This document shows positions 61,849 to 64,000 of a stretch of 64,000 nucleotides of DNA, piece after piece. The position numbers and the translations under genes were made by a program. The DNA is taken from the NCBI GenBank assembly GCA_965204155.1, contig OZ241971.1, positions 3,720,001 through 3,784,000 of the forward strand, in the 5' to 3' direction. A model generated the notes under the pieces. The model did no database searches. It worked only from the letters and a program-made list of their open reading frames with translations, and was not told the DNA's origin. How positions within the stretch are numbered: position 1 is the stretch's first letter; every line of letters begins with the position of its first letter. The DNA is from UBA6522 sp965204155 (GTDB lineage: Bacteria; Pseudomonadota; Gammaproteobacteria; Steroidobacterales; Rariloculaceae).

Positions 61849-62732
61849 GCATCATGGATTTCTTCTATACGCGGGCCATCCCGGCTGCGCTGATCACCGT
61901 AATGCTGGGGATGGGCCTGTCGCTAACGGTGAGCGACCTGAAGAGAGTCGTGGTTTTTCCCAGGGCGGTGTCGGTCGGACTCTTCGGCCAGCTCATTTGC
62001 CTGCCGTTGCTGGCCTTCGTGCTCGCCTTGCTCCTGGCTCCCAATCCGGCGGTCGCTGCCGGTGCGATCCTGCTGGCGGCGTGTCCCGGAGGGGTGACCT
62101 CCAATGCCTATACCTTTGCCGCCCGCGCCGACGTGGCACTGTCGGTGACGCTGACCATCATCGAGAGCGCGATCACCATTTTCACGATTCCCCTGTTTGC
62201 CTTTCTGGCGTTGAGTTATTTCATGAGCCAGGGCGCCGCTCCGGATGTGCCAGCAGGGGAGATGATCCGGCAACTTGCGATGATCACCGTGATTCCCATT
62301 GCCTGCGGGATGCTGTTCAGGGCGATTCGCCCCGATCTTGCGCTGCGGCTGGTGGAAGGTCTTCGCCAGGTCACGGTCTATGTGCTGATCGTGCTCATCG
62401 CCGCGGCTGCGATTTCCAGCTGGCGCGAAGTGCTCGACAACTTTGTCCAGGCCGGCCTGCTGGTGGCCGCGCTGAATCTGCTCTCCATGGCGATGGGATA
62501 CGGGCTGGCGCGTGCTGCCGGTTTGCCCGGCGCGCAGCAGGTCACGCTGGTCTACGAGGTCGGCGTGCAGAACATTTCGCTGGCCTTGCTGGTTACCCTG
62601 ACGTTGCTCGAAGACCCGACGCTGGCCATTACATCGCTGCTCTACGCAGTGATCATGCCGGTCACCGCGCTCGCCTTCCTGCGTGTCGCGCCCAGGTTGA
62701 TCAGGAAAGGGCTGAGTTTCGCCGGATCGTAG
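61845..62732 (+). CDS. SBF-family (bile acid:sodium symporter-like) transporter
   Basis: This 295-residue inner-membrane protein has about nine hydrophobic segments and the SBF family motifs LLAACPGGVTSNAYTFAARAD and YEVGVQNISLALLV, the crossing helices that bind sodium in this family. The substrate is unknown; bacterial members carry organic anions. The ATGA overlap with purA implies co-transcription. Confidence 0.88.
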   Translation: MSIMDFFYTRAIPAALITVMLGMGLSLTVSDLKRVVVFPRAVSVGLFGQLICLPLLAFVLALLLAPNPAVAAGAILLAACPGGVTSNAYTFAARADVALSVTLTIIESAITIFTIPLFAFLALSYFMSQGAAPDVPAGEMIRQLAMITVIPIACGMLFRAIRPDLALRLVEGLRQVTVYVLIVLIAAAAISSWREVLDNFVQAGLLVAALNLLSMAMGYGLARAAGLPGAQQVTLVYEVGVQNISLALLVTLTLLEDPTLAITSLLYAVIMPVTALAFLRVAPRLIRKGLSFAGS

Positions 62733-62798
62733 TTTCGCTATGGATACGAACCGGAAACTTTGTTGTAATCACCGACACCCCCTGGAGTTGCGTTCGCG

Positions 62799-64000
62799 AT
62801 GAGATCCGTTCGAATTTTCTCCCCCGGTTCACTTCACACCACTCGATTCACGGGATTGCTGACGGGCTGGTTGGTCGCTTGCCTGAGTGGCAGTCTTTCC
62901 GCCCAGGAGTTGCCTCGCCCTCCGGAGATCGAGCCCGATATCCGCTTCTGGACGCGGGTCTATACCGAGGTGGACACCAACGGCGGTTTCATTCACGACG
63001 ACCGCTACCTGGACGTCGTGTACCGGACCATGCGGTTCGACGAGGATGCCAGTCAGCGTAGCCGGCAGAACGAGGTCGATGTGGCCTTCGAGTCCATACG
63101 CGCGACGCTCCGAACGCTGGCCGGAGGAAAGCGCGATAACCTCACACCGGAGGAACGGCGCGTACTCTCCCTGTGGCCCGAGGACGTCAGCAGTCAGACG
63201 CTTGCATCGGCCGTCGACCGGATTCGCTGGCAGCGCGGTCAGTCCAACCGGTTCCGCGCGGGCCTTGTGCGTGCCGGCCGCTGGAAGCCCTACATCTACG
63301 AGGTGCTGCGCCAGGAGGGAGTACCCATCGAACTGGTTGCGCTGCCCCACGTGGAGTCCTCATTCGATCCCACGGCTTACTCCCGGGCAGGCGCCGCGGG
63401 CATGTGGCAGTTTACTCGCTCCACCGGCTTGCGTTACATGCGCATCGACCACATCGTCGATGACCGCCGCGACCCGTTCTTCTCCACGGTGGCGGCGGCG
63501 AGACTGCTGCGCGACAACTACGAGGTATTGCAGAACTGGGCGCTGGCGATCACGGCGTACAACCATGGCCAGTCGGGCATGCGCAACGCGGTGCGCAGTA
63601 CCGGAACTGATCGCATAGAAGTCATTCTGCGGGAATACAGCGGCCGTCTGTTCGGGTTCGCCTCGCGGAACTTTTACGTGGCGTTTCTTGCGGCCGTGGA
63701 TGTCGATGCCAACGCGGAGGAATACTTCGGTCCCCTGAATCCCGATCCCGAAGCCGATACCGTGGTGATGAACGTCCCCGACTTCGTCACCGTGTCCACG
63801 CTGGCGGACGCCTTCGATGTCAGTCACGACTTGCTGCGCAACTGGAATCCCGCGCTGACTTCGGCGGTCTGGAGCGGAGAGAAATTCGTGCCCAGCGGAT
63901 TCAGGCTGCGCGTTCCGGCGGACGCCGTTGCCGGCGCGCCCGAGCGGATGGCCGGGATTCCCGCCACGTTGCGCTACACGGCGCAACGTCCGGACGTGCT
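62799..64000 (+). CDS. MltD-like lytic transglycosylase, 3' end missing
   Basis: This frame has 400 codons and runs off the window end. A signal peptide covers residues 1-37 (TGLLTGWLVACLSGSLSAQ). A catalytic SLT domain of family 1D follows, with the catalytic Glu186 in LPHVESSFDPTAYSRAGAAG, MWQFTRSTGLRYMRID and LAITAYNHGQSGMRNAV. A LysM-like segment begins near residue 326 (VPDFVTVSTLADAFDVSHD). MltD-type enzymes cut the glycan strand of peptidoglycan to anhydro-muropeptides. The gene is independent of the SBF gene by 66 bases. Confidence 0.88.
   Translation, partial: MRSVRIFSPGSLHTTRFTGLLTGWLVACLSGSLSAQELPRPPEIEPDIRFWTRVYTEVDTNGGFIHDDRYLDVVYRTMRFDEDASQRSRQNEVDVAFESIRATLRTLAGGKRDNLTPEERRVLSLWPEDVSSQTLASAVDRIRWQRGQSNRFRAGLVRAGRWKPYIYEVLRQEGVPIELVALPHVESSFDPTAYSRAGAAGMWQFTRSTGLRYMRIDHIVDDRRDPFFSTVAAARLLRDNYEVLQNWALAITAYNHGQSGMRNAVRSTGTDRIEVILREYSGRLFGFASRNFYVAFLAAVDVDANAEEYFGPLNPDPEADTVVMNVPDFVTVSTLADAFDVSHDLLRNWNPALTSAVWSGEKFVPSGFRLRVPADAVAGAPERMAGIPATLRYTAQRPDV

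Noticed and set aside
1..64000. CRISPR arrays, insertion sequences, prophage or integrase genes
   Set aside because: I found no regular repeat-spacer array, no transposase motif and no integrase-like protein in any of the supported genes.

Overview
This window is chromosomal DNA from a GC-rich gammaproteobacterium (roughly 60-65% GC by eye, not counted). Gene order supports the placement. The rsxABCDGE-nth block, metG opposite apbC, purN-purM, pepA-holC-valS beside lptFG, pcnB and panBC, and the long run queG | nnr-tsaE-amiB-mutL-miaA-hfq-hflX-hflK-hflC-DUF2065-purA all match known gammaproteobacterial neighbourhoods. The species cannot be named from sequence alone. The many exported degradative enzymes (tannase, cyclases, sulfatase, Tat-exported hydrolase) would suit an aerobic, perhaps marine heterotroph, but that is inference.

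Layout: 0-4.4 kb holds the 3' part of proC, a thiolase, an exported tannase-type esterase and a toxin-antitoxin pair. 4.6-7.6 kb holds nadC, a PuuD-like membrane protein, a monothiol glutaredoxin, a vapB antitoxin whose vapC partner is truncated, and RNase T. 7.7-10.8 kb holds two tandem exported cyclase-family proteins and a DUF6152 protein. 10.9-16.6 kb is the complete Rnf/Rsx electron-transport operon with nth at its end. 16.6-24.3 kb carries metG, apbC, dcd, DUF3108, purN, purM and DUF2066. 24.4-31.5 kb has a CDP-alcohol phosphatidyltransferase, an exported TPR protein, arsC-wrbA, a lipoprotein, acylphosphatase, proS, a family 4 uracil-DNA glycosylase and rimI. 31.4-39 kb holds valS-holC-pepA, lptFG and an RDD protein. 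39.1-43.6 kb is an accessory block (Tat-exported hydrolase, MAPEG protein, sulfatase, Tat-exported M24-fold protein). A frameshifted remnant and tRNA-Glu(CTC) follow. 44.2-48 kb is pcnB, a deoxynucleoside-kinase-like gene and panBC. 48.1-61.8 kb is the queG-to-purA supercluster, interrupted by a lipoprotein resembling delta-class carbonic anhydrase. The window closes with an SBF-family transporter and an MltD-like transglycosylase that runs off the end.

Most genes are housekeeping: amino-acid, NAD, purine, pyrimidine and pantothenate synthesis, translation, DNA repair, LPS transport and envelope biogenesis. I see no insertion sequence, integrase, prophage, CRISPR array or rRNA. No stretch above about 300 bases lacks a gene or gene remnant. 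I found no clear new multi-gene system. The most unusual items are the delta-carbonic-anhydrase-like lipoprotein, the nucleoside-kinase homologue with an altered P-loop, the M24-fold protein without recognisable metal ligands, the decayed vapC, and the frameshifted remnant beside the tRNA.
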